This document shows, piece by piece, positions 20,761 to 30,101 of a stretch of 64,000 bases of DNA. The stretch lies in the NCBI GenBank assembly GCA_019828565.1, contig JAHDYR010000064.1, positions 558,001 through 622,000 of the forward strand, read 5' to 3'. Origin of the DNA: Carpediemonas membranifera. Lineage: Eukaryota; Fornicata. The notes under the pieces were generated by a model. The model was not told the DNA's origin, ran no database searches, and was given only the letters and a program-made list of their open reading frames with translations. Position numbers and translations under genes: made by a program. Position 1 is the stretch's first letter. The number at the start of each line of letters is the position of its first letter.

Positions 20761-23565
20761 TTATCTGACAATTGCGGGGAACCGCACGGTGAGCACGGTT
20801 CCCTCGCCCAGGGCAGACCGGAGCTCAATAGCCCCGCCATGGCAGTCAACGATACCCTTGACAGCAGCCATCCCGAGCCCCCGGGCGCCGGGCAGTTTTG
20901 TGCTGAAGAAGGGGTCGAACACATGCTGCCGGACCGCCTCCCCCATGCCGCAGCCCGTGTCCGCCACCGCCATATACACCCAGTGCATGCCGCAATGGCC
21001 CGTGGATATGGTGAGGGATCCCGGGCTGGTCCCGATGGCTTCGACGGCGTTGGCCACGATGTTGGACAGCACCTGCTGGAGCTGCGACGGGTCGCCCTTG
21101 ACTGCGGGGAGGGTGCTCTCCCGCGACAGCTTCCAGTTGACGGTGACGTTGGGGGGGAGGCTGGCCTGGATGATGTCCGCCATCGCACGGGCCATGGCCG
21201 TGAGGTTGATAGGGACTACCGCAAACTGGCCCTTCCCGGAGTACGCCAGCAGCTCCTGGGTGAAGCGGCTTGCCCTCGACGCCGCGCCAACGATCGAATC
21301 GAGCAGCACGCGCACGGGGTCTCCCGGGGCGAGCATCTCGAGGGCCATGTCCGCGTCGCCCATCATCACAGCTGTCAGGTTCCCGAAGTCATGCGACACA
21401 CCTGCAGCCAGGACCCCGAGGCTCTCGAGCTTCTGGGCGCGGTACAGCTGCGCCTGGGCGTCGGACTTTCGCTGCTGCGCCTCGATGATCTCGCTGATGT
21501 CGTTGATGAAGCCCGCAGTCCGGCACATCCCGTTTGTGTGCCGCACCTCCACGCGCTGGGACTGGATGTGGCAAACCCTTCCGCCGTCCAGGAGCAGCCG
21601 GTACCGTCTAAGGCCGCTGTCCCGGGCGAACATGGAGCGGGCTGTGTCCCTGTCCTCGGGGTGGACCAGGTCCCACCACTCGTCCGACCCCCGCCGGTAG
21701 AGGGCCTCGCGGGTCCTGCCGGTCAGGGTCTCATAGTGCTTGTTGATGTACAGCACCCTGAAGTGGGGCTGGCCCGCCATCTGGTCCATCAGGTAGTAGA
21801 TGGTCGTCATGTTGTCGCTGATCAGGTCGAAGTGCCGCATACTGGTCGCCAGCCGCTGCTGTGTCTCAACCAGGTCGGACACGTCGACGAAGCTGCCGAC
21901 CAGCCCCGCCGCCGCGCCCCGCAGTGACACCGTCGGCTTGGCCCGGACGAGAATATGCTTGACCCCGCCGGCCACGTGGGCCGCGAACATGAATTCGAGC
22001 CGGGCCGACGCGGGTTCAGTAGTGCACTGATGGAGGAAGGAGAGGACCGTCGCCAGTATCACGGGGAAGTCCTGCTCTGCCACGTACTCCTGCAGCAGGC
22101 CAGGGTGGTACTGGATGGTCTCGGGCGCCATGCTGAAGAGGTCGGATGTCGCGTGCGAGATGAAGCGGAGCGGTTTCCAGGCCGGCATGTCACCGCCAAA
22201 CATGACCTCGTTCACGTTCGGGGGAAAGTCGGCGATGAAGAAGACGTCCGCCACCGTCCCCGACATGTGCTCGAACATGCGGTTTGTCTGTCGGAGACGG
22301 TGTCGGGCGGCCACGAGCTCCGTCACGTCCGTCCCGATGATGACTGCCAGTGAGGGGCGGCCCGCGGAGTCCCGGACAAGTGTGCCCTTCGTTGTCATGT
22401 GGAACAGCTGGCCCGTCACCATGTTCCGGAAGCGGTGCTCGATGTTAAACTGCGGCAACTGGCCCTGGAAGAAGAGCCGGAGACGCCGCACAAACCAGTC
22501 CGCCTCGTCCGGGACTAGGAAGCCCCGGCAGAACTCGATCGCTCCAGCCTTGAATGTCGTCGGGGGGCAGCCCGTAAACCGCTCCCAGCCTTTGTTGACA
22601 AACAGCACGCGATACGACCCGCGGCTGACGTCAGCCAGCCACACAACGGTGTCCGAGCACCGCTCAAGCATGCTGTAGCTCAGCTGGAGGCCCTGGGAGA
22701 TCTCCTCGGCGGCGATCATGGCCGAGACGTCCTCGAGGGTGCCGAGGGCATGCCCCCCGCCGGTCCCGTCGACCTTCATTGCCCTCCCTCGTATCCAGCG
22801 GTCGGACCCACCGCACATTACTCGGACTGTGACGTCGATCTCGTCGCTGCGCCCCTGGACGAAGTTCAAGAAGGACTCGGCAGCCCGACCCCTATGCGCC
22901 GGGACGATGGGGCCGAGCCAGGCGGACGGGCCGGTGTAATGTGTCCAGCTCGGTAGACACCACCACTCCTCGATCTTGCGGCTGACGAAGAGGGGCAGGA
23001 TCCCTCTACGGTACTGCGGGCCCACCAACCCGACCCAGAAGCCCTCCTTGGCGAACATGTTCATGCAATTCAACAGGTTCACGTCCCCCAGCGGATCCAC
23101 CTGTCCCACGTCGTTCTCCGGTGGATCTGCCTCGACCCCGATGATGACTGCATGGGCCAGACGCCCCCTCCTATACCGGGCGGCCGACACCCAGTGGACC
23201 GTGTGCGGCCGGCCGTCCACGGTGCGCTGGTCCGAGAAGGCGGCGAACGGATGCTCCGACGAGATGGCGTCCAGGAAGTGAGCTGGAACGGCGGGTCCGT
23301 ACAGCCGTCGGAAGGCTGGGTTGCTCTCCACAATCGTACCGCCCGTGGTGTACTGACACAGCACCACGTTGGAGGAACGAAGACTCGTCCGGATCATGTC
23401 CTCATCGCGTTTTAAAGCGTTAACATGGCTCGTTAAGGCTTTGATCTCCTGTTCTATCTCCGCTAACTCGGCAAGAACCTGCTCGGGTGTACTTGCGACC
23501 TCAGTCCGAGGTTTGAACGAACAATACTGCCCAGAAGGGAAACTTGTCTTCGTGCTATGTCTCAT
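20761..23565 (-). CDS. Multi-PAS sensor histidine kinase of bacterial type
   Basis: 934 residues, single exon, ATG start, no membrane segment. A short coiled coil is followed by about five PAS-like modules between residues 45 and 690 (for example VLYINKHYETLTGR with WWDLVHPEDRDTARSMF). The C-terminal kinase core has an H box, LAAGVSHDFGNLTAV (phospho-acceptor His at about 725), an N box, LSNIVANAVEAIG, a G1 box, ADTGCGMG, an F box, HVFDPFFSTK, and a G2 box, GARGLGMAAVKGI. All catalytic boxes are intact. There is no receiver domain, so it would need a separate response regulator or phosphotransfer protein. The HDF-N H box belongs to a bacterial PAS-kinase subfamily, which suggests lateral acquisition. 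A soluble PAS sensor suggests redox, oxygen or light sensing, which the sequence does not settle. Confidence 0.93.
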   Translation of the reverse strand: MRHSTKTSFPSGQYCSFKPRTEVASTPEQVLAELAEIEQEIKALTSHVNALKRDEDMIRTSLRSSNVVLCQYTTGGTIVESNPAFRRLYGPAVPAHFLDAISSEHPFAAFSDQRTVDGRPHTVHWVSAARYRRGRLAHAVIIGVEADPPENDVGQVDPLGDVNLLNCMNMFAKEGFWVGLVGPQYRRGILPLFVSRKIEEWWCLPSWTHYTGPSAWLGPIVPAHRGRAAESFLNFVQGRSDEIDVTVRVMCGGSDRWIRGRAMKVDGTGGGHALGTLEDVSAMIAAEEISQGLQLSYSMLERCSDTVVWLADVSRGSYRVLFVNKGWERFTGCPPTTFKAGAIEFCRGFLVPDEADWFVRRLRLFFQGQLPQFNIEHRFRNMVTGQLFHMTTKGTLVRDSAGRPSLAVIIGTDVTELVAARHRLRQTNRMFEHMSGTVADVFFIADFPPNVNEVMFGGDMPAWKPLRFISHATSDLFSMAPETIQYHPGLLQEYVAEQDFPVILATVLSFLHQCTTEPASARLEFMFAAHVAGGVKHILVRAKPTVSLRGAAAGLVGSFVDVSDLVETQQRLATSMRHFDLISDNMTTIYYLMDQMAGQPHFRVLYINKHYETLTGRTREALYRRGSDEWWDLVHPEDRDTARSMFARDSGLRRYRLLLDGGRVCHIQSQRVEVRHTNGMCRTAGFINDISEIIEAQQRKSDAQAQLYRAQKLESLGVLAAGVSHDFGNLTAVMMGDADMALEMLAPGDPVRVLLDSIVGAASRASRFTQELLAYSGKGQFAVVPINLTAMARAMADIIQASLPPNVTVNWKLSRESTLPAVKGDPSQLQQVLSNIVANAVEAIGTSPGSLTISTGHCGMHWVYMAVADTGCGMGEAVRQHVFDPFFSTKLPGARGLGMAAVKGIVDCHGGAIELRSALGEGTVLTVRFPAIVR

Positions 23566-23936
23566 GGCCGCGATTAACGGTCACGGGGGGCGTGCATGTC
23601 AGCCAAAGCATCAACTCACCCCACTCGACCCTGGCCTAAAAGAAGCCCACCCAGCAGGAGGTAGCAGATGTGTAGTCCAATGGGAGGCAATAGTCTGGTA
23701 TTACAGCTTTTGGCAAGTCCCGCCTTGATGCAAACCTGCGAACATGCTCCATGAGAACAGCAAGAAAATTCATCGGTGGCAAAGAAACATGGTACTGCAA
23801 GCAAAAGACTGACGCTACTTGACCTTGACCTTTACCTTGATCGCCAGTGTTGCGCAGCATAAACATTGTTCAGGGCCTGAAAGGAACGATCAAAGTGACC
23901 AAACTGTACAATATCATCCGTCAGCAGACGAATGGT
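23566..23936. other. Intergenic region between the histidine kinase and the nuclease repeat
   Basis: About 370 bases with no convincing gene on either strand. The distal boundary of the repeat beginning at about 23,937 cannot be fixed, because the second copy is cut by the window end at the same point. Confidence 0.4.
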
Positions 23937-24471
23937 GGCGGTTAGCCAATTGATGATACTGGAATGATGTTGGAAGGCGCGGGATCGATGTGCGACTGAA
24001 CGGAGAGCCACTGAGCTCATCTTCCGTGGCAAGAGAACGCCACAGGATGTTCTCTGCAGCACTCTTGTCCCGATGTTCAACATTCAGAGCATCAGGAACT
24101 GTTGCGCGCCACTGAGCACCACGGCACTGTGGTTTTTCGCAGAGCATCACACGATGTGGGTGAACGTGCTGGTCATCACGCGGACGAACTCGCTTGTAGG
24201 GGGCGTGGTAGTGAGGGCAGACGACGGTGGTGCGGTCCTCGTTAACCATGTTAAGATCGACGACAATGTTATTCCTCTTGAGAAGGGGAACTATCTCTCT
24301 CGCGAACTTTCGATATGACGCGCAAGGAATGAACATACCAGCAGGCTTGGTGAATCCCGAGCTCCCGTAGAAGACTTTCAGGCGAATGGGGGTGGCGATG
24401 GGATGGTGATGAGACGACGTGTGAGCGATTGTGATGTTTGCAGCTGTGCTGACGTCCACGAAGAAGACGCG
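23930..24471 (-). pseudogene. Fanzor/TnpB-like RuvC nuclease, C-terminal fragment, repeat copy 1
   Basis: The open frame on this copy (24459 to 23914) has no ATG at its start and lacks most of the expected protein. It reads FYGSSGF with a following PAG, then MVNEDRTTVVCPHY, LCEKPQCRG and HRDKSAAENILW. This is the order of the zinc ribbon and RuvC-III block in Fanzor and TnpB nucleases, where the final Asp is catalytic. One of the four ribbon cysteines is replaced by Tyr (CPHY). A leading FVDVS may be a remnant of the RuvC-I strand, joined directly to the later block by an internal deletion. An inverted copy at 63,469 to the window end is about 98 percent identical. The neighbouring 168-codon frame ends exactly where this repeat begins. 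The element is mobile by family; this copy is dead. Confidence 0.7.
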
Positions 24472-24978
24472 TTAAGCTCCATCATGGAGGAGCGGACGCA
24501 CCCGTTCTAATTCAGCACGAGGACGGGTCAGGTACCCGGGTGACGCGCGCGAGAGCCAGACCCGGGTGGATGTGGAGTACTCGCCCAAACAGCTCTGAAA
24601 TGGCGCTGCAATTCCAACGTAGGCTTCCCTGAAGTCCCGGACGAGTGGGGTTATGTCAGGGTCCCCCCACATCGCCAGGTCGCCAATCCACCTGCACCGA
24701 TCCGCTGCCTTTGCCTTCGACACCTTTTGCTGAGCAATGCTGACGATCTGCGCGAGGACCTCCTGGTCGAACAGGTTGACCGTCCTCGGTGGGGTCAACG
24801 CGTGCGCAGATGCAGAGACGCACGCAAGCAGGCAAGTGAATGTGTACTTAGCCTGCGTGAAAGAACGCATGCCGGGTTCAAGATTTCCTCGCCGCGGCGC
24901 GTTGTTATCGCCTCCACCGTTAATCTCGCCAATGGCCTTGTTAACGGAAGCCTTCACCGTGTATATCTTGGAAGGCAT
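24472..24978 (-). CDS. Hypothetical protein, possibly truncated by the repeat
   Basis: A frame of 168 codons from ATG. It has a hydrophobic stretch near residues 45 to 60 (YTFTCLLACVSASAHAL), then helical sequence and a WGDPDITPLVRDFREAYVGI segment. I do not recognise a domain. Its stop codon is the last triplet before the Fanzor-like repeat begins, so the C terminus may have been removed by insertion, or the match may be chance. An intron near the N terminus cannot be ruled out. Confidence 0.5.
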   Translation of the reverse strand: MPSKIYTVKASVNKAIGEINGGGDNNAPRRGNLEPGMRSFTQAKYTFTCLLACVSASAHALTPPRTVNLFDQEVLAQIVSIAQQKVSKAKAADRCRWIGDLAMWGDPDITPLVRDFREAYVGIAAPFQSCLGEYSTSTRVWLSRASPGYLTRPRAELERVRPLLHDGA

Positions 24979-25336
24979 CGGAGTCTATTGAGCTGCCTGC
25001 ATCGATCATTTCTTTTCAGGGTTCATCAGCTGGCAGCATCCCTCAAAACACAAGAAACCAGCATCATACAACACAAAGCGTCTTTACTACTAGCTACAAC
25101 CGCTTTCCACCACCCAGAACCGTCGCTCTTACCATCGCCGACGCCCTCATGTCCGCTACCCTTCTGGTGTACGACAGGGGGGCCGTCAGACTGAACCTGT
25201 TCAGTCCTCTGGAGTTCATCCCAGGGGGGTCGACAGCTTAAGTCACCTTTACATGAATCCTCCACATAAAGCCTCTAAATACCACGCCAGTTGTGCACTA
25301 ACCTGCACCGCAGCTCCCTCGATCCCCAGCACGGCG
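24979..25336. other. Divergent intergenic region
   Basis: This stretch lies between a minus-strand and a plus-strand gene and should hold both promoters. I see no repeat, RNA gene or further coding frame. It marks the end of the minus-strand gene block. Confidence 0.5.
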
Positions 25337-26326
25337 ATGGAGCTCAACATGGACAGCAACAGTGATATGTTTCCGAAAATAGCGGATACGACGAAGCGGA
25401 ATCATGCTTCCGTTGAGAAAGACCGAGATGATCATTTGGATGATCTGCAGCTTGAATACAAGCGCTATAACGGCCCTGTGCTACCGTCAGGAATCAGTGA
25501 CAGTGTCAAGTCGGAACGACTGATGGCACACGTCATCATTCTTGAGAAAGAGATCGATGAGCTTCGGCGACAGAACCGATTCCTCCAGATCCAGCGCATG
25601 ACGCGGCCCGAACCCACCATAGAGTGCACGCCCGTCATCAACACCACTGTAGCTGCTACCCAGACGGAGCCACTGGCCACACCTGTTGCGACGGTCCAGC
25701 CAGGCGTTGATGCAGGCCTGAAGATGAAGAAAATGAAGACCAAGCGCGCCAAGATGGTCATGCTGTTCGACCCGGTCAACCCGGACGTGCTGCCTACCGC
25801 GGCAGACCTACAACCGCTTGACCTGGACAAGCTGTGGCCCGACAAGACGGACGTCACGAGGAAGGCGTATGTCCGGTTGACGAACATGTTCTCACTGTTC
25901 ATGTACGACCGCTACTGGCCGGACCTCGGGGCCGAGGACATCCAGATGCGGTTCGCCCGTGTGCGGCAGATGCTCTGTACCGACATGGCCACCAGCGCGA
26001 GCTGCATCAACGCCTACATCGATGACCGAATGATGAATCAGCGCATTCACAAGTCCACCATCCGCCAGGAGCGCGCCATCCTGCTGATGATGTGCCACGC
26101 GCTGACAGGGGACAACCGCAGCTACCGCGAGCTCATCGCCCGCGTGCCCTTCTCTGAAGACGAGCTTGTCGGCGTCAACCCCCGGACCCGTGCCCCTAAG
26201 CTCGCCCCCGCTGCCCCACCGGGACAGGTGGACGATGCCGCCGTCATCACCGCTGAGGGACCTGTGCCGGCCCCCGTGGACGACGGGTTGCTGCCCCCGC
26301 CCGTGGCTGCGGCCGTGACGCAGTGA
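25337..26326 (+). CDS. Hypothetical protein with coiled coil and helical core
   Basis: Taken from the ATG of MELNMDSNSDMFPK; the open frame extends 28 codons upstream without homology. The product is 329 residues. A coiled coil lies at about 60 to 90 (LMAHVIILEKEIDELRRQNR). A basic patch (MKKMKTKRAKMVML) leads to a compact helical domain (VRLTNMFSLFMYDRYWPDL and IRQERAILLMMCHALTGDN). The tail is rich in P, A and V and probably disordered. I do not recognise the family. Codon bias fits the local genes. Confidence 0.7.
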   Translation: MELNMDSNSDMFPKIADTTKRNHASVEKDRDDHLDDLQLEYKRYNGPVLPSGISDSVKSERLMAHVIILEKEIDELRRQNRFLQIQRMTRPEPTIECTPVINTTVAATQTEPLATPVATVQPGVDAGLKMKKMKTKRAKMVMLFDPVNPDVLPTAADLQPLDLDKLWPDKTDVTRKAYVRLTNMFSLFMYDRYWPDLGAEDIQMRFARVRQMLCTDMATSASCINAYIDDRMMNQRIHKSTIRQERAILLMMCHALTGDNRSYRELIARVPFSEDELVGVNPRTRAPKLAPAAPPGQVDDAAVITAEGPVPAPVDDGLLPPPVAAAVTQ

Positions 26327-26371
26327 CCGCCGCACGACAGCCAGTAAACACCCAGCTCCACTTTACGTTCT

Positions 26372-27516
26372 TTACTCCTCGAACAGGGCGGTCATTTGAC
26401 CGGCACGGTCCTTGGCGGTTACCACCATCTCGTTGGCAGCCACAACCTGCCCGAACCAGGCCTGAAGCTTGTCCTTCAGCGCCCTCGTCTGGTCAAGCGT
26501 CAGGGGGCGTGGTTTGAGCCACGTGACCTCGACCGACGCGGTCGTTGCCTGGATGCGGCCCCGGAGCAGCCCATGGGACAGCGCCGCCAGGGCGACGTCC
26601 TCGGCCTCCCGCTCGGTGCCGGCGATGACCGCGGCGATCTCCTCGAAGGAGAACGTCCAGTGCTGGCTGTCCCGGGAGAACACAAGGGCAAGCAGGGCGG
26701 AGATCTTCGCCTTCCGCAGGACGAGGCCGACCGGGTCCGCGGCGGAGAGGGCCGTCAGCTGTTGGCCGTGCTGCTGGGTCATCTGCGCCACCTCGGGCAC
26801 GTTTCCGGCGTGGATGGCCGCAAGCATGGCCGGCATCCAGGCCTGTGCGGCGTCGACTGCCGCGGGATTCTTGATGCACTCGACCGCGACGACGTCGTCG
26901 AAGGTCAGAATGCGGTCCGCGACGAGCGCGGCGGTGATGAGGGTGACGGCGAAGGCGGCCTCCTGGGAGGGGGCCAGGGTGACGCCCGCCAGGCCCCGGG
27001 CCGAGTCGTACGCGATCATCCGGTCGACCAGGGCCGTGTGGTCCCGCCTGGCCATACTGATCTCGATGTAGAGGTGTTGCAGCAGCATGTCAATGACGGC
27101 TGTCTCGGTTGCAACATCGCCGAACTGAGCGGCGAGCTCGTCGTCGTCGGGAACAGCGCCATTCTTCACTGAGATGCGGGCCTCGATGAGCGACATCGAC
27201 TGGCTGAGGATCGCGTTCTTGGACGTGAACGGCTGCTGCTTGAGGTCCGCGACAATGGAAGCAGCGCTCGAATCCTCACGGACAATTGCATCAATCATGA
27301 TTGCAACATGCAGAGGATACAGATTTTCTACTATTTCACGTACAAATGTGTTGTAAACCTCTACGAGAGGCATACTTTGTCCGATCATGTGCTTTTCATT
27401 GCAAAACGAAACAAGGTCACTCCCAAGGTTATACCAAAGTCTGAATAAGCATTGAAACTGTCTTTCACATACTCCTGATTCCTATTGTGTTGTATGCTGT
27501 CGATAACGCCCTGCAT
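26372..27516 (-). CDS. RPN9: 26S proteasome lid subunit RPN9 (PSMD13)
   Basis: A scaffold subunit of the proteasome regulatory lid. Exon 1 is 27473..27516 and exon 2 is 26372..27440, with a 32-base intron (27441..27472, GTATGT to GCTTATTCAG). Splicing yields 370 residues, the normal family length. It joins MQGVIDSIQHNRNQE to LWYNLGSDLVSF, which restores the LW-x2-L start of the RPN9 helical repeats. The C-terminal PCI domain is clear: LRKAKISALLALVF, FSFEEIAAVI, ALSHGLLRGRI and VEVTWLKPRPLTLDQ. The plain open frame starts too late and loses the first 33 residues. The neighbouring genes are unrelated. Confidence 0.9.
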
Positions 27517-27792
27517 TGCTAAATGTCGTCGTGCTTGTCACGCAGGATAAGGCTCCACGATCGATCGGGTAGATCAGTCCTGACAAATCACTGTGAAAGG
27601 GATTAGGCTGACTGCGTTTTCTTTTCCGCCATTTCGTTGACATCAGCGCTCGTTTTAACCCATGAAGGGATTGCAGGATTCTCGGCGACCGGCCGGACCT
27701 GCCCGGACCTGTACAGCAGCGAGAGAGGGTGTACCTGGTGCTACCCGTTGGCCGCCAGTCGATTGGAGTCAAAAATTCAACAACACTCGCGC

Positions 27793-28698
27793 ATGTTCGG
27801 GAGTTTCAGCATGGTTGAAGCCGTAGAGCAAAGCGAATCTAATCACACCAGGGCGCAGCAACGCATGGCTGTCTCTGTTGATGGTGCCGCTTCTGCCAGT
27901 GCTGATGTTCCCTCTTCGCTTTCACAGCTCGTCAGCAAGCACAGCTGGATCACAAGACGCGCAGCGCGCCCATTCTTCTCCGCCAATCCGCATAATGCGC
28001 CCGTTCAGCGCGCCGCACGTCGTCAGTCTGCGCCGCCATCGCGCCCCTCTGCCGATCAGTTCAGTCCAAACGTCGAACGCGGCCTCGGTTCGGCCCGGGA
28101 ACGCAAGGCAAGCATGCCACCGATGCCTTCTGTGGCGGAAGTGGAGCCATCGAGGCTGTCTGTGACTCAGTCCACAACGGCGGGCCCAAATGAGATGCCG
28201 AGCGAGTACGCCGAGATCACCCTCGTGCCCTGCAGATTCTGTGGTAAGAAGTTCGCGGAGGGACGTATCTCCAAACACGAATCTATCTGCGGCAAGCCCA
28301 GCAAGAAGCGCAAGGTCTTCAACGCTCGAGAGAAGGCGCTCAATGAGCTGGCGCAGGAGGGTGTCAGCGTCGGGGCGTCAGACAAAGCCCGCAAGGTCAA
28401 GACCGTCGCCAAACCCTGGCAGAAGAAAGCACCAGCCGGTGCTAAGGCCGGCCCGCCCAGTCCTGTAAGGAAGACGGGATCTGCCGCGAGGGCAGGCCCA
28501 GGTGGGCCCAAGCCCAGAGCAAAGGGTGGTCCGCCATCCCGCCTTATGCAGGCCAAGGCGGACGAACGCGTGGCGTGCGACATCTGCGGGCGGAAGTTCG
28601 ACCACGACCGGGTTGGGAAGCACCGCGACATCTGCGCAGCATCGTGGGCCAAGAAGAACAACAAGCCGATCCCGCCCAAGCCCAAGAGCATGCGCTAG
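27793..28698 (+). CDS. C2HC zinc-finger protein (ZC2HC1 type)
   Basis: 301 residues from ATG (MFGSFSMVEAVEQ); codons further upstream in the open frame start at TTG. The N-terminal half is rich in S, A and R and looks disordered. Two C2HC fingers follow: PCRFCGKKFAEGRISKHESI with C at residues 147 to 166, followed by KKRKVFNAREKA, and VACDICGRKFDHDRVGKHRD with C at 262 to 281. The first finger with its KKRKVF tail is the typical ZC2HC1 signature. Members of this family in other protists are often flagellar or cytoskeletal; the role here is not shown by the sequence. The linker between the fingers is rich in K, P and G. Confidence 0.85.
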   Translation: MFGSFSMVEAVEQSESNHTRAQQRMAVSVDGAASASADVPSSLSQLVSKHSWITRRAARPFFSANPHNAPVQRAARRQSAPPSRPSADQFSPNVERGLGSARERKASMPPMPSVAEVEPSRLSVTQSTTAGPNEMPSEYAEITLVPCRFCGKKFAEGRISKHESICGKPSKKRKVFNAREKALNELAQEGVSVGASDKARKVKTVAKPWQKKAPAGAKAGPPSPVRKTGSAARAGPGGPKPRAKGGPPSRLMQAKADERVACDICGRKFDHDRVGKHRDICAASWAKKNNKPIPPKPKSMR

Positions 28699-29481
28699 AC
28701 CCGTATCCCGACGGACACCCGCAAGGCCCTCTTAGCCACATTATAAACATCGTTATGGCGTGTGCGCAGACCTGTGCTCAGCTGCGGCCTTGTATGATTG
28801 TATGACGTGGAAATCTCAATTGATCTCGATTGCAACCACACGATGCTGCAAATGATGTGGCGTATATTTTACATTGTTCGTGTCACAAATACGTGCGATG
28901 ATTAGAACGCACCAATGCTATCGATCTGAACAGTCGGATCGACGGTATCCGCAGCAGCGACGGGGTCACCGATGCTGTTGCTTCCAAAGAATGAGGCTGC
29001 CTATATAAAATGATATTTGAGAACAGAAGCGCACTGTATGGCTTCTGGATAAGAAACAAACCTTTGATATGATTGCTCCCATGATAATTGAACGAATTGA
29101 AGAATTGAAGGTTAAACTGCGCGCAGTTTATGAACATCTACCTGTAGCGTTTAGAGGTGTTTACTGGGGGTTTTAGACTCAACAATTCTAATCCTGTGCG
29201 GCACATTACCATGTACCACTATATACGGCTATCCGCGGACAGCCACTCTTCTGAAAGCACCCCGTGCCAAGGGCAGACTTGCGCCCTCAACCACGGGTTC
29301 TTCCAAAAGGAAGGGATATGATTGCGAGTGTGATCCGGTCCAAGCCAACCGCCTGTTGTTATCGCGACATCGATCGAGTTTCTCGTCATTCAGCGAAGGC
29401 AGACGCAAGGTGATGGTGGGTGTTGTGAAACGCAACCGTCCGTAGGTAGTCACATCAGACTCAAAAAGTGCACGACTCGGC
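28699..29481. other. Intergenic region, possible unsupported spliced frame
   Basis: This 780-base, AT-rich stretch has no clear gene. On the minus strand near 29,060 a GTTTGT is followed by TTATCCAG and ATACAG, so a tiny spliced frame could be drawn between about 28,900 and 29,140. None of the joins gives a recognisable or long product, and I do not call it. Confidence 0.4.
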
Positions 29482-29649
29482 ATGACTCAAGAGGAGTCAC
29501 AGATTGATGATTTTACCGCAAATGAAGCGACGCGCTGCGTGGCTTCCTCCATTTCCCGCGACGATGTGGCAACAACCGAATTCACCTGGCCCGATGCCGA
29601 CGGTCAGCCTCCAGCTGTCCGCGCCAGGTTGACCAGCTGGGAGCGCTGA
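29482..29649 (+). CDS. Possible 55-residue protein
   Basis: An ATG-initiated frame reading MTQEESQIDDFTANEATRCV at the start and ending RARLTSWER, with no domain I recognise. Its acidic start and GC-rich third positions resemble coding sequence here, but the length is too short to exclude chance. It stands alone between two long non-coding stretches. Confidence 0.25.
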   Translation: MTQEESQIDDFTANEATRCVASSISRDDVATTEFTWPDADGQPPAVRARLTSWER

Positions 29650-30101
29650 AGAACTGAGTGGCGTGACGGCGCACCATGTGTCTGACGCATCATCTGATTA
29701 AACAGAATTCTCAACAGACGTCAAGTACGCCACATGTCCATGCGCTTCTCGACGCCTGATGCGAACCCTGGCCTCGCTTGACTGCCACGGGTTGTAGAGT
29801 GATGAAAGATGCGATGCTTGATCTACCCTGTCGATCACACACGACTATCCTGAGTACTGTCTAGCGGCAGTCGATCACGCTACATAAATCATAAGGTGAC
29901 ATCATCCAGCTGGACCTGGGCCAGATAGCCGTATATAATAGCATGTAACTTAGACATGGATAAATTCGTAACACGGTAAGTGTTCATAAATCTGATATGG
30001 CATCAGTGCTTGTATGCATAAATGTCATAAACAACTCGACCAGTGCCGTTTACTCCTCCAAGAGACACAGTTCCCATGGTGCTAATCGCCGAGGACATCG
30101 C
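29650..30101. other. Intergenic region with dispersed motif
   Basis: No gene seen. It contains the third copy of the TCAGTGCTTGTATRCATA motif at 29990..30023, about 80 bases beyond the stop codon of the dsRNA-binding protein gene. Confidence 0.5.
29990..30023 (+). repeat. Dispersed motif, copy 3, extended
   Basis: Reads ATCTGATATGG then CATCAGTGCTTGTATGCATA. It matches the copy at 18417 across about 30 bases with one inserted G and one A-to-G change. Both copies lie just beyond the 3' end of a minus-strand gene. Confidence 0.6.

Noticed and set aside
20761-23565. Bacterial contamination as an explanation for the histidine kinase
   Set aside because: It is flanked by intron-bearing eukaryotic genes and shares their codon use, so it is part of the nuclear genome.
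28883-29170. Possible small spliced gene with GTTTGT and TTATCCAG signals on the minus strand
   Set aside because: The only joins with typical intron length give products of 17 or 47 residues with no family match. The longer join needs a 66-base intron ending TATATAG, unlike the others.
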